The notes under the pieces are model-generated. The model had not been told where the DNA came from. It saw nothing but the letters and a program-made list of their open reading frames with translations, and did not search any database. Positions 1 through 10,871 of a stretch of DNA of 64,000 bases are shown piece by piece. Source of the DNA: Prorocentrum cordatum (Eukaryota; Sar; Dinophyceae; Prorocentrales; Prorocentraceae); NCBI GenBank assembly GCA_963575745.1, contig CAUYUJ010000759.1:45744-109743 (forward strand), in the 5' to 3' direction. Position numbers and translations under genes: made by a program. Numbering within the stretch: position 1 is the stretch's first letter; each line of letters opens with the position of its first letter.

Positions 1-95
1 TTAGAGAATGGTGTAAGAGCTGGTTGGAACGCTACACAAAACGTGTTCCACGGCCATACAATGCCGTTTTATGCATTGATCAAAGCAACAGCCGA

Positions 96-1241
96 TCAGC
101 AGCATATCCTTCCAACCGTCGAGCACCACTTGAGTAGAATGTCAAGCACCGCCAATGTCCGAAGCACCACCCTGCAATACATCCTTATCTTGTCCAACCG
201 ACACAGACCCCCATCACGGCGCAAAGCCTCACAGAAACGTTGCAGAGCAGCCTGCTTCATGTAAAAATTTGCCCTTACTCGCGGTGGCCATATTATCCCA
301 TGCGTGGGAGGCTGCATCCGAATCAGCGTCCTCATCGCACTCTGATTGATAGTTATGCAACTCATCCACCTCCGTCTCCTTGTCGCCTTCGGGCAACAAG
401 GGCACAATTGGGGCGGGTAGAGCGGAAGAAACTGAATCGTGAAAGAGGACGGAGGTTGGGGAGGATCGCAAGTAGATTGATGGGCCGACTTTGACATAGA
501 AGAGCCAGTTAGAACTGCCTGAGCCTTCGCCCTTGCCCGCCTCCTGTTTCTGCGGTGCCTCTGGCCTTTCCCACGGCCAGCATCCTCCTCAGGAGTCGGC
601 GCCTCCTCGGGACTCTCAATTCCCATTCGAAGTTTGTATGCCTTGAGCACCTCGATCCGAGCATGAAACTCACCTTTCGGGAGCCGTTCGAATTCCCGCC
701 AAAGAGCAACTGCATCGTCATTGGCACGGGCCCAGTCCCTGGCAGCCTGACACTCAGATCGATTGCTCTGCAACTCATCTGAACAGAGCCAGAAAGAAGA
801 TGCACAGTTATCTTTACGCTGGTCAACTTCGCACTCTGCGTGGGTTTTCGAGGATGCCAACGGCAGCGCCTCGGGGCCTCCACCTTCCCTTTGCACTCGC
901 GAATAATCCAGAGGAACTGAGTGCAGAGAATAATCCAGAGGAGCTGAGTGCAGAGAATAATCCAAAGGAACTGAGCGCAGTACATCATCATTTGATTGAG
1001 AAGCAAGCGACGCTTCTTCAGCAGCAAGTCTGGGTCCTACATCCTGGAATCCTGAAGCGGCCGTATGGATCTCTGCACAATACGGATTCGCAGCAACTTT
1101 GGCAACCTGCGTATCCTCCATCGCCTCCTTCTCCTCAAACGTCCCCTCATTCTGAACACCAGAAACAGAGCCCAGTCTCGACTGCAGCCCACCATCTGGA
1201 GACTGCACCACATCTGGAGAATACGCAACCGATTGAGACAA
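96..1241 (-). CDS. Possible protein-coding fragment of unknown function
   Basis: A 381-codon minus-strand frame that I do not recognise. Seen: an acidic/polar N-terminal half, three copies of a 9-residue PLDYSLHSx repeat at about residues 90-117, a charged stretch (WREFERLPKGEFHARIEVLK), then an Arg/Lys-rich segment (residues about 225-245) resembling a nuclear or nucleic-acid-binding tail. From about position 480 down to 230 another minus-strand frame (229-471) looks more protein-like (acidic, DELHNYQSECDEDADSD), which suggests a frameshift or an intron. It is bounded upstream by the first mobile element at 1388. It could be a decayed retroelement gag/ORF1, a host exon or a pseudogene. No catalytic motif is visible. 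Confidence 0.3.
   Translation of the reverse strand: MSQSVAYSPDVVQSPDGGLQSRLGSVSGVQNEGTFEEKEAMEDTQVAKVAANPYCAEIHTAASGFQDVGPRLAAEEASLASQSNDDVLRSVPLDYSLHSAPLDYSLHSVPLDYSRVQREGGGPEALPLASSKTHAECEVDQRKDNCASSFWLCSDELQSNRSECQAARDWARANDDAVALWREFERLPKGEFHARIEVLKAYKLRMGIESPEEAPTPEEDAGRGKGQRHRRNRRRARAKAQAVLTGSSMSKSAHQSTCDPPQPPSSFTIQFLPLYPPQLCPCCPKATRRRRWMSCITINQSAMRTLIRMQPPTHGIIWPPRVRANFYMKQAALQRFCEALRRDGGLCRLDKIRMYCRVVLRTLAVLDILLKWCSTVGRICC
901..980. repeat. 27-bp tandem repeat, 3 copies
   Basis: Three near-identical 27-bp units (GAATAATCCAGAGGAACTGA plus GTGCAGA) inside the possible coding fragment. The unit is a multiple of three, so it keeps the minus-strand frame open and encodes the 9-residue repeat. 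Confidence 0.85.
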
Positions 1242-1387
1242 GAAAGTTTATCAACGATCAAACTGATCTGCTCCTTCGAGTTCCCCTGAAACGGGCATGG
1301 GCTTCGCGCACAATCATCGAGGCTATCAAACGAGCCAAATGCGGGGAAAGTATTCGCATCAGCCACAAAATATGATCTAGCATTAAA

Positions 1388-2405
1388 CTGGGCGCCGGCG
1401 GTAAACCGTCAACCTTGGTTACCGCCGGGAGACTCGTAGAACTTCCTAGCTAGACTTAAGTTGATAAAACCGACAGGGATTTTTTTTACCTCTGAATGCG
1501 ACAGGCGGACGTGTCTGATGTCTGCGAATCAACTCCTGTCATTACCAGCCCTGTAGCCCCGCTACGCCCGAGTTAAGTGGAGAAAACCGACAGCACCTCT
1601 CAGGATGACTCGAACAATACAGTAGTTTCGCAGACCTAATTCGGGCAGCAGACCGAGTTCTGAGCTCTGGATTCGACAGGCGGACGAGCCTGATGTCTTC
1701 AAATCGATTCCTGAGACAACCAGCACTGTAGCCACCCTAGCGCGAGTTGGGTGAAGAAAACCAAGAGCACTTCTTAAGATTACTCGACCAATACGAATAG
1801 TTTCGTGATTCTAGATCGGGCAGCAGACCGAGTTCAGAGCTCTGGATTCAACAAACAAACGCAACTGATGGTTCGGAATCGGTTTCTGTGAATATCAGCT
1901 CTGTGGCTGTCCTACAGCTCGAGTTAAGTACAGGAAACCGAGAGTTCCTGTCAAGATGACTCGAATACTACGAATAGGTTTGCGGACCTAGCTCGGCTAA
2001 CAGACCGAGTTCAGACCTCTGGATTCAACAGGCGAACGCGCCTAATCATTCTACATCGATTAGCTGTGCTCACCAGCTGCGTAGCTGTCCTGAAGCTCTA
2101 GTTATGTTCAGAAAACCGTCAGCGCGTATCAAGATGACTCAAAACGGCCGATCCTGCCACAGTGCTTTTCGATAGTAATATTCACCCGATCGAGCTGAGA
2201 TCGAGATGGCGAGCGGGAATAAGATCGAATATCACGGGAAAAAATACTAGAGCTCAAACGAATTGTTGAATTTCGAGAACATAATTTTCAACCGACCAAA
2301 AGTCACCAAAAGTTCCGTCGAGATTTTTCTTGCCAACTAGCTCTCCAGCGCGCCGGAATTACTCTTAAGCTTACAGCAACTAGCTTAGGAAAGCTCTACG
2401 AGTCA
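1388..2405 (+). mobile_element. T-family element, copy T1 (complete)
   Basis: 1018 bp. Starts CTGGGCGCC after an A, has the 5' hairpin (GCCGGCGGTAA paired with TTACCGCCGG) and the subterminal ACTCGTAGA motif, then several degenerate ~178-bp monomers. It ends with the conserved 3' block and a terminal hairpin finishing AAGCTCTACGAGTCA. It lies directly beside the possible coding fragment. No protein is encoded. Confidence 0.8.
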
Positions 2406-2577
2406 CTCCGTAACATCAAATACAGCTCCTCTACACTTGGTAGCGTCCAAAACCCGGAGAGCAAAGAGACACACACCGGAAAACTTCCTGGCAAGCCCAC
2501 GGAAGCTCGCGTGAAGCTCTTCTGGGGCTCTGGGGGCTCCCCGGCAGCGCTTCCGAGGCGCTGCCAGAAACGCGTGC

Positions 2578-2615
2578 TTCCACGCGTGCCTGCACGCGTG
2601 CGGGCACGCGTGGAA
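2578..2615. repeat. Near-perfect 38-bp palindrome in C element
   Basis: TTCCACGCGTGCCTGC at the left pairs with GCGGGCACGCGTGGAA at the right with one mismatch. Related ACGCGTGC palindromes recur in other C copies, near 3597, 9211, 53877, 54123 and 54409. Confidence 0.8.
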
Positions 2616-2711
2616 GCTTGCCGGAAGCTCGCCCGGACACGCTGCCGGGTCGAACGAACCGCTGCGGAGATTCTGGACCGGCGAAGATGGGCTGCTGGCG
2701 GGCACCACCAA

Positions 2712-3106
2712 CTGGGAACCAGCGGTAAACCGTCAACCAGGTTACCGCCGGGACCCTCGTAGAGCTCTGCATAGACCAGGTCGGTTCCGAGATAGCAGAA
2801 AAAAGCTTCTGCATACTAGCTTCAAACATAAAGACATCTTTTTTCGGTCGTACACAATGGTGGTTCCCCCTAGTCTTTCAATTGGAATAATGCAGCTAGG
2901 GCCCTGAGAACTGCACCATCGAAAGCGCCATGATTCACTGCATAGAATAAAAATTCGAATTTGCAAAACGAATTTCAAAATCTCTCGCCATCTTCGAAAA
3001 ACCGACCCAGGTCATCACATTGTCCGCCCGGGCCGGTTTGGCCAACTAGCTGCACCCCGCGCCGGAATTCCTCTAGCTCATCGATGCCGAAGAGCTCTAC
3101 GAGGTA
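2712..3106 (+). mobile_element. G-family element G1 (complete, nested in C1)
   Basis: 395 bp. Starts CTGGGAACC after an A, carries the 5' hairpin with CCTCGTAGAGCTCT, and ends in the hairpin CCTCTAGCTC..GAAGAGCTCTACGAGGTA. The body resembles other G copies, with a 'GTTCC..AGT.TTT' core and a GGCCAACTAGCT segment before the tip. Length matches copies at 33977 (396) and 54658 (397). Confidence 0.8.
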
Positions 3107-3159
3107 CGACCGGCTTCTTATCTTAAACCCTCTAGCTCTGAGCGAGCTCTCCGGGAAAA

Positions 3160-3971
3160 TTCCCGGAGAGCTCTCTGAGAGCTAGAGGGCTTGAGATTAG
3201 AAGCCGGGCGGTGGTGGCGCCCGCCAGCAGCCCACTGTCCAAAACAGAGCAGAGAGACCCTTTGGAAACGGGAAATCTTTCCTGGAGAGCTCTGGGAAGC
3301 TCCCCTGCAGCGCTGCCGAAGCGCTACCAGAAACGCTTCCACGCGTGCCTGCACGCGCGCAGGCTCGCGTGGGAGCTCGCGGGAAGCTCTCCCGGACCCG
3401 TTGCCAGTTCAGGCGAGTCGCTGCGTGGCCTGTGGAGCGACGGAAAGAAGATCCTGGGGGGCACCACCACCGTCCGGCTTCTAATCTTAAACCCTTTAGC
3501 TCTCAACGAGCTCTCCGGGAATCTCCGCCGCTCCACGATCCTCGCAGCACCTCGCCTGAGCCGGCAGCTGGTCCGGGAGTGCTTCCGGCAAGCGTCCACG
3601 CGTGCCTGCACGCGTGCAGGCACCCGAGTTCAGACCTCTGCATGCGACAGGCGCACGCGGCTGATGTCTCTGAATCGATTCCTGTGATTACCAGCCCTGC
3701 AGCCCCCCTACAGCCCGAGTCAAGTGCAGGAAACCGATAGCACCTCTCAGAATGACTCGAACAATACGAACAGCTTGGCGGACCTAGTTCGGGCAGCAGA
3801 CAGAGTTCGGAGCTCGTGATTCGGAAGGCACATGCGCCCGATGTCTCCGAATCGATTCCACTGATTACGAGCCATACAGCCACCCAAAAGCCCGAGTGAA
3901 GTGCAGAGAACGGACAGCATCTCTCAAGATGACTCAAGCAATACGAATAGTTTCGCGATTCTAGGTCTGAA
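3160..3971. mobile_element. C- and T-family fragments
   Basis: 3160-3237 is an inverted C 3' end, forming a large hairpin with the C1 end at 3107-3157. 3238-3521 is a C copy from GTCCAAAA to CTCTCCGGGAA. 3522-3627 is an inverted C fragment with the ACGCGTGC palindrome. 3628-3971 is T-family monomer sequence without a 5' hairpin. No gene seen. Confidence 0.55.
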
Positions 3972-5087
3972 CTGGGCGCCGGCGGTAAACCGTCAACCTT
4001 TCTTACCGCCGGGGGACTCGTAGAGCTTCCTGAAAATACATGATGTGGATAAAAATCCAGAGAACGAATAGTTTTTCAGCCCAAGCGATTTCAGACCTCT
4101 CAAGATGACTCTAACAAAAGAACGAACAGTTTGGCAACCCAGCTCGAGTATCAAACTGAGTTCAGACCTCTGAATGCGATAGGCGGACGCGTCTGATGTC
4201 TGCGGAACGACTCCTGTGATTACCAGCCCTGCAGCCCCCTACAGCCCGAGTTAAGTGCAGAAAACCGACAGCACCTCTCAGGATGACTCGAATAATACAA
4301 TAGTTGTGCAGACCTAGTTCGAGCAGCAGACCGAGTTCCGAGCTCTCGGTTCGACAGACGGGCGCGCCTGATGTCTCCGAATCGATTTCTGTGACCAGCA
4401 GCTCTGTAGCCCTTCCCCGGCACGAGTTAAGTGCGGAAAACCGAGAGCACTTCTCAAGATGACTCGAACAATACGAATAGTTTCGCGAACCTAGCTCGGG
4501 CAGCAGCCCGAGTTCAGGGCTCTGGATTCAACAGACGAACGCGCCTGATGATTCCCAATTGATTTCTATGACTATAAGCTCTGTAGCTGCCCTGTAGCTC
4601 GAGTTAAGTACAGAAAATCGAGAACGTCTGTCGAGATGACTCGAATAATACGAATAAGTTTGCGGAGCTAGCTCGGCTAGCAGACCGAGTTCAGACCTCT
4701 GGATTGAACAGGCGAACGCGCCTGATCATTCTGAATCGATTAGCTGTGCTTACCAGCTCTGTAGCTGTCCTGAAGCTCGAGTTATGTTCAGAAAACCATC
4801 ATCGCGTGTCAAGATGACTCGAAACGGCCGATCCCGCCTGCCTGCTTTTTGGCAGTAAAAGGTACCCGATCGAGCTGAGATTAAGATGGCGAGCGGGAAT
4901 AAGATCGAATATCATGGGAAAAATACTAGAGCTCTAACGAATGTTAAAATTTTAAGAACAAAACTTTCAACCGACCAAAAGTCAGCAAAAGGTCCGTCGA
5001 GATTTTTCTTGCCAACTAGCTCTCCAGCGCCCCGGAATTACTCTTAAGCTTCCAGCAATAACTTGCTAAGGGAAGCTCTACGAGTTA
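3972..5087 (+). mobile_element. T-family element T2 (complete), unit 1 of a tandem triplication
   Basis: 1116 bp, from CTGGGCGCC to GGAAGCTCTACGAGTTA. It is repeated nearly unchanged at +1197 and +2394. Contains ~178-bp monomers and the conserved 3' block near 4865. Confidence 0.85.
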
Positions 5088-5168
5088 CTTGGTCTGCTAG
5101 CCGAGCAAGGTCTGCCAACCTATTTGTACTATTTGAGGCATCTTCACAGATGCTTCCGGTTTTCTGTA

Positions 5169-6284
5169 CTGGGCGCCGGCGGTAAACCGTCAACCTTTCT
5201 TACCGCCGGGGGACTCGTAGAGCTTCCTGAAAATAAATGATGTGGATAAAAATCCAGAGAACGAAAAGTTTTTCAGCCCAAGCGATTTCAGACCTCTCAA
5301 GATGACTCTAACAAAAGAACGAACAGTTTGGCAACCCAGCTCGAGTATCAAACCGAGTTCAGACCTCTGAATGCGATAGGCGGACGCGTCTGATGTCTGC
5401 GGAACGACTCCTGTGATTACCAGCCCTGCAGCCCCCTACAGCCCGAGTTAAGTGCAGAAAACCGACAGCACCTCTCAGGATGACTCGAATAATACAATAG
5501 TTGTGCAGACCTAGTTCGAGCAGCAGACCGAGTTCCAAGCTCTCGGTTCGACAGACGGGCGCGTCTGATGTCTCCGAATCGATTTCTGTGACCAGCAGCT
5601 CTGTAGCCCTTCCCCGGCACGAGTTAAGTGCAGAAAAACCGAGAGCACTTCTCAAGATGACTCGAACAATACGAATAGTTTCGCGAACCTAGCTCGGGCA
5701 GCAGCCCGAGTTCAGGGCTCTGGATTCAACAGACGAACGCGCCTGATGATTCCCAACTGATTTCTATGACTATAAGCTCTGTAGCTGCCCTGTAGCTCGA
5801 GTTAAGTACAGAAAATCGAGAACGTCTGTCGAGATGACTCGAATAATACGAATAAGTTTGCGGAGCTAGCTCGGCTAGCAGACCGAGTTCAGACCTCTGG
5901 ATTCAACAGGCGCGCGCCTGATCATTCTGAACCGATTGGCTGTGCTCACCAGCTTTGTAGCTGTCCTGCAGCTCGAGTTATGTTCAGAAAACCATCATCG
6001 CGTGTCAAGATGACTCGAAACGGCCGATCCCGCCTGCCTGCTTTTTGGCAGTAAAAGGTACACGATCGAGCTGAGATTGAGATGGCGAGCGGGAATAAGA
6101 TCGAATATCATGGGAAAAAATACTAGAGCTCTAACGAATGTTCAAATTTTAAAAACAAAATTTTCAACCGACCAAAAGTCAGCAAAAGGTCCGTCGAGAT
6201 TTTTCTTGCCAACTAGCTCTCCAGCGCCCCGGAATTACTCTTAAGCTTCCAGCAATAACTTGCTAAGGGAAGCTCTACGAGTTA
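5169..6284 (+). mobile_element. T-family element T3 (complete), unit 2
   Basis: 1116 bp, same limits and features as T2, offset by exactly 1197 bp and followed by a second copy of the 81-bp linker (6285-6365). Confidence 0.85.
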
Positions 6285-7941
6285 CTTGGTCTGCTAGCCG
6301 AGCAAGGTCTGCCAACCTATTTGTACTATTTGAGGCATCTTCACAGATGCTTCCGGTTTTCTGTACTGGGCGCCGGCGGTAAACCGTCAACCTTTCTTAC
6401 CGCCGGGGGACTCGTAGAGCTTCCTGAAAATAAATGATGTGGATAAAAATCCAGAGAACGAAAAGTTTTTCAGCCCAAGCGATTTCAGACCTCTCAAGAT
6501 GACTCTAACAAAAGAACGAACAGTTTGGCAACCCAGCTCGAGTATCAAACCGAGTTCAGACCTCTGAATGCGATAGGCGGACGCGTCTGATGTCTGCGGA
6601 ACGACTCCTGTGATTACCAGCCCTGCAGCCCCCTACAGCCCGAGTTAAGTGCAGAAAACCGACAGCACCTCTCAGGATGACTCGAATAATACAATAGTTG
6701 TGCAGACCTAGTTCGAGCAGCAGACCGAGTTCCAAGCTCTCGGTTCGACAGACGGGCGCGTCTGATGTCTCCGAATCGATTTCTGTGACCAGCAGCTCTG
6801 TAGCCCTTCCCCGGCACGAGTTAAGTGCAGAAAAACCGAGAGCACTTCTCAAGATGACTCGAACAATACGAATAGCTTCGCGAACCTAGCTCGGGCAGCA
6901 GCCCGAGTTCAGGGCTCTGGATTCAACAGACGAACGCGCCTGATGATTCCCAATTGATTTCTATGACTATAAGCTCTGTAGCTGCCCTGTAGCTCGAGTT
7001 AAGTACAGAAAATCGAGAACGTCTGTCGAGATGACTCGAATAATACGAAAAAGTTTGCGGAGCTAGCTCGGCTAGCAGACCGAGTTCAGACCTCTGGATT
7101 CAACAGGCGCGCGCCTGATCATTCTGAACCGATTGGCTGTGCTTACCAGCTCTGTAGCTGTCCTGCAGCTCGAGTTATGTTCAGAAAACCATCATCGCGT
7201 GTCAAGATGACTCGAAACGGCCGATCCCGCCTGCCTGCTTTTTGGCAGTAAAAGGTACACGATCGAGCTGAGATTGAGATGGCGAGCGGGAATAAGATCG
7301 AATATCATGGGAAAAAAAACTAGAGCTCTAACGAATATTTAAACTTTAAGAACAAAATTTTCAAACGACCAAAAGTCAGCAAAAGGTCCGTCGAGATTTG
7401 TCTTGCCAACTAGCTCTCCAGCGCCCCGGAATTATGGGGCCGGCGGTAAACCGTCAACCTGGTTACCGCCGGGAACCTCGTAGAGCTCTTTTCTTGCACG
7501 GCGATCGTCGTCGGAACACATGAAGAAGTTTCTAGAGCGAGAAACAAAAAACTCGAAAAATCAATTTGTTCTGTTTTTATTCAACGTCGGTTCCCCCAAG
7601 TGTTTTGATAGTAATACTGCACCTACAGAATCGAAAATTTTACTGGCAGGCGCGGCATCACCCTGGCGCCGGCGATGAACCGCCAACCTCGTCACCGCCG
7701 GGAACCTCGTAGAGCTCTTAGCACGCGTAAGAGTGCTCAGCATCAAAAGAGAGGGCTTCTGGAAGCATTTCTAGGAAAAGAGCAAACATCATTTTTTCAT
7801 GTCGACATAAAGATGGTTCCTCCAAGTGTTTTTATAGTCAAAGTGCATCTAGAGAGCTCATATCAAGACGCAGAGGCCCTCGAAGTCGTTTACAGGTGCG
7901 AAATCTGCTTTCTCAAAATAAATGGTCAAATATCTTTCAAA

Positions 7942-8828
7942 CTGGGCGCCGGCGGTAAACCGTCAACCTTGGTTACCGCCGGGGGACTCGTAGAGCTTCC
8001 TAGATCGCCTTAAGTTGAGAAAACCGACAGCACCTACCAAGATTCTGACTTGAAGTGAAAATTTGTTGACCTCTGAATGCGACAGGCGGACGCGTATGAT
8101 GTCTACGAATCGACTTCTGTCATTACCAGCCCTGCAGCCCCCCTAGAGCCCGAGTTATGTGCAGAGAACCGACAGCACCTCTGAGAACGACTCGAACAAT
8201 ACGAATAGTTTTGCGGACCTAGTTCGGGCAGCAGACCGAGTTCAGAGCTCTGGACTCGACAGGCAGACGCGCCTGATGTCTTCAAATCGATTCCTGTGAC
8301 CACCGGCGCTTTAGCCCGCCTCAGCGCAAGTTGAGTAAAGAAAACCGAGAGCACTTCTCAAGCTGACTCGGCCAATACGAATAGTTTCGTGATTGTAGAT
8401 CGGGCAGCAGACCGAGTTCAGAGCTCTGAATTCGACAGACAGACGCCACTGATGATTCTGAATCGGTTTCCGTTATCAGATCTGTAGCTGTCCTACAGCT
8501 CGAGTTAAGTACAGAAAACCGAGAGTTCCTGTCAAGATGACTTGAATAATACGAATAGGTTTGCGGACCTTGCTCGGCTAGCAGACCGAGTTCAGGCCTC
8601 TGGATTCAACAGGCAACCGCGCCTGTTTATTCTACATCGATTAGCTGTGCTTACCAGCTCTGTAGCTGTCCTAGAGATCGAGTTATGTTCAGAAAACCGC
8701 CAGCGCGCATCAAGATGACTCAAAACGAACGATCCCGCCACAGTGCTTTTCGACAGTAATATTCATCCGATCGAGCTGAGATCAAGATGGCGAGCGGGAA
8801 TAAGATCGAATATCACGGGAAAAAATAT
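7942..8828 (+). mobile_element. T-family element T5, 3' truncated
   Basis: Has the normal 5' hairpin and monomers, and runs into the conserved 3' block (CCCGATCGAGCTGAG near 8768). It is cut at GGGAAAAAATATA by the 5' hairpin of T6. Confidence 0.7.
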
Positions 8829-10436
8829 AGGCGCCGGCGGTAAACCGTCAACCTTTCTTACCGCCGGGACTCGTAGAGCTTCCTGACAACATATAATGTA
8901 AATACACTGAAAAGATGGCTTTTCCAGCCCAAGCAATTTCAAATCTCTCGGATGCAACAGCCGAAGGCCTTATATGCTTCTGGAATGTTCACAGATAGCC
9001 TCGTGGGCTACGTAGGGTTGTTAGAGAAGGAGCCGGCTGGTGCGCGTACGCCGCCGCACCCTTCCGTCTACCGCTCCACGTGACCTTCCGTGAGGGTTCG
9101 GGTTCCGCAGCGTGTCCCGGGGCGTCTGTTTCAATACGTTCCCGTAGAACGTGCACCAGAGGCCTCGCGAACGTGCCCAGAGGCCTCGCGAAGCTTCCCC
9201 GGCAACGAGCGCCCACGCGTGCAGGCACGCGTGGAAGCGTCGCTCTCTGCCCTTCAGGGGCGCTTCAGGTGAGCTCTCCACCGCCACCACGCACGTTTGC
9301 TGCGCTTCAGGAGCGCTTCAGGCGAGCTGTCCACCGCCACCACGCACGTTTGCAAGTAGCTTTTGCAGCGCTTCAGAAGCTGGCACCTCTGCGCACGTCC
9401 AAGACGTGCACCCGGCCATGCGCACGCAGCGTGTGGGGCAGGCGAGCCCAGAGGCACGCGCGGCGCCAGGGGCACGGTCCAGGCCGCTGGCGCGACGAGA
9501 CCCGTGCGCGCGCGTCTCTCACTTGGCTATCCGGGCTTTGGAGAACATCAGGTCTTCTGCACGAGCTCTGTAGCTCTCCTATAGCAGCCCGAGTTTCGTG
9601 CGTAAATCGACAGCACCTCTCAAGATGACTCGAACAATACAAACAGTTTCGCAAACCTAGTTCGAGTATCGCGCCGAGATCAGACCTCTGCATGCCACAG
9701 GCGGACGCGTCTAATGTCTGTCAATCGATTCCTGTGATTACCAGCCCTGCAGCCCCCCTACAGCCCGAGTTTCGTGCAGGAAACCAACAGCACCTCTCAA
9801 CATTACTTGAACCATGCGAATAGTTTTGCGGACCTAGTTCGTGCAGCGGACAGAGGTCGGAGCTCTGGATTCGGAAGACGGGCGCGTCTGATGTTTCAAT
9901 CGAGTCCAGTGATTGGCAGCCATGCAGCCCCTACAACCGAGTCAAGTGCAGAGAACTGACAGCATCTTTCAAGATCACTCGAACGATACGAATAATTTGG
10001 CGATTCTAGATTAGGCAGCAGATCGATTTCAGAGCTCTGGATTCAACAGACAACGGCCACTGATGATTCGGAATCATATTCTGTACATATCAGCTATGTA
10101 GCTGTCCTGCAGCTCGAGTTAGGTACAGAAAACGGAGAGCGTCTGTCAAGATGACTCGAATAATACGAATAGGTTTGCGGACCTAGCTCGGCTAGCAGAC
10201 CGAGTTCAGACCTCTGGGTTCAACAGGCGAACGCGCCTGATCATTCTGAATCCATGAACTGTGCTGACCAGCTCTGTAGCTGCCTAACGAATTGTTGAAT
10301 TTTGAGAACAAAATTTTCAAGCGACCGAAAGGCACCAGAAGGTCCGTCGAGATTTTTCTTGCGAACTAGCTCTCCAGCGCCCCGGAATTACTCGTAGCGT
10401 CCAGCAATAACTTCTTAGTGGAAGCTATGCGAGTTA
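8829..10436 (+). mobile_element. T-family element T6 with nested C2
   Basis: 5' hairpin with a damaged start (GGCGCCGG), monomers, and a 3' tip TCCAGCAATAACTT..GCGAGTTA. A stretch of the conserved 3' block is missing near 10284, so an internal deletion or a T5/T6 recombination is likely. C2 is inserted at 8988-9552. Confidence 0.65.
8988..9552 (-). mobile_element. C-family element C2 (variant, nested in T6)
   Basis: 565 bp, inverted. Flanks CTTCTGGAATG and TCTTCTGCACGAG rejoin to match an uninterrupted T copy near 46855, so there is no target duplication. The ends carry GATAGCC and GGCTATC, complementary to each other but different from the GATAGCT/GCTATC version, so they covary. Contains a ~50-bp direct duplication at 9252-9300 and 9305-9352. 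The frames reading through this GC-rich DNA are not credible genes. Confidence 0.65.
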
Positions 10437-10703
10437 TATTCGCAAAAGCATCCAAAAGTTATCATATTGTCCGGCCGGGTCGGCAAACTAGCTCCACCCC
10501 GCGCCAGAATTCCTCTAGCTCATCGGCGTCGAAGAGCTCCACGAGGTAAACCGACCCCAAGTCGTCACCTTGTCTCTGACGGTCGGGTCGGCCAACTAGC
10601 TCCACCCTGCGCCCGAATTTCTCTAAGCTCATCTTGCCGACGAGCTCTACGAAGTACTCTTACACTTTCAGCAATAACCTGCTAAAGGAAGCTCTACGAG
10701 TTA

Positions 10704-10830
10704 CTTGACTCGAGCTACAGGGCGGCAACAGAGCTGATAAGCACTGAATCGAATTAAAAATAATGTTTGACTGTTCGTTCCCGGATAGCTCCTTGGAGAG
10801 CTGAGGGTTTGAGAGAAGAAGCCGGCGATC
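10704..10830. mobile_element. T and C fragments
   Basis: 10704-10784 includes an inverted monomer fragment (ACTCGAGCTACAGGGC) and AT-rich sequence. 10785-10830 is an inverted C 3' end (TTCCCGGATAGCTCCTTGG..GAAGCCGGC). No gene seen. Confidence 0.55.
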
Positions 10831-10871
10831 GTCCAAAACCCGGAAAGCGAAGCCAAGCGCGGAACGCCGCA

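Larger units (their letters stand above)
2436..3157 (+). mobile_element. C-family element C1, split by a G copy
   Basis: Begins CTTGGTAGCGTCCAAAACCC after an A and ends in the hairpin AGCTCTGAGCGAGCTCTCCGGGAA. Its 5' CCCGGAGAGC is complementary to its 3' GCTCTCCGGG. The interior is GC-rich and includes a long ACGCGT-bearing palindrome near 2578-2615. A G element is inserted at 2712-3106. Confidence 0.7.
3972..7434 (+). repeat. 1197-bp tandem triplication
   Basis: Three head-to-tail units starting at 3972, 5169 and 6366, spaced exactly 1197 bp, with only scattered substitutions. The unit is a T element plus an 81-bp linker (5088-5168) that is an inverted monomer fragment. Because the linker is copied too, this looks like a recent segmental tandem duplication and not independent insertions. 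Confidence 0.9.
7663..10548 (+). mobile_element. G-family element G3, split by T5/T6
   Basis: Starts CTGGCGCCGGCGATGAACC and is interrupted at TTTCAAA|TATTCGC (7941/10437). The rejoined sequence matches an uninterrupted G copy near 46575 exactly across the junction. Ends GAGCTCCACGAGGTA. Its 5' flanking base is C, one of the rare exceptions to the A rule. Confidence 0.65.
7435..10656 (+). mobile_element. G-family element G2, split by G3
   Basis: Starts TGGGGCCGGCGG after an A (damaged first base), with the G hairpin and CCTCGTAGAGCTC. Interrupted at 7662/10549 by G3. The remainder has the CCGACCCC..GGCCAACTAGCT segment and ends GAGCTCTACGAAGTA. Confidence 0.6.
6366..10703 (+). mobile_element. 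T-family element T4, unit 3, with nested G and T copies
   Basis: The third unit runs to 7434 (..CCCCGGAATTA), where G2 is inserted. After G2 the 3' hairpin resumes at 10657 (CTCTTACACTTTCAGC) and ends GAGTTA at 10703. The rejoined sequence matches the uninterrupted GGAATTACTCTT of other copies. The resumed tip is more diverged than in T2/T3, so this join is a little less certain. Confidence 0.65.

Noticed and set aside
4220-6852. Repeated 67- and 98-codon minus-strand frames
   Set aside because: They recur because the DNA is tandemly triplicated; equivalents in other T copies are broken, so there is no sign of coding selection.
9080-9628. 182-codon frame in GC-rich DNA
   Set aside because: Lies in an inverted C element; Arg/Ala/His-rich shadow typical of high GC, absent from other C copies.
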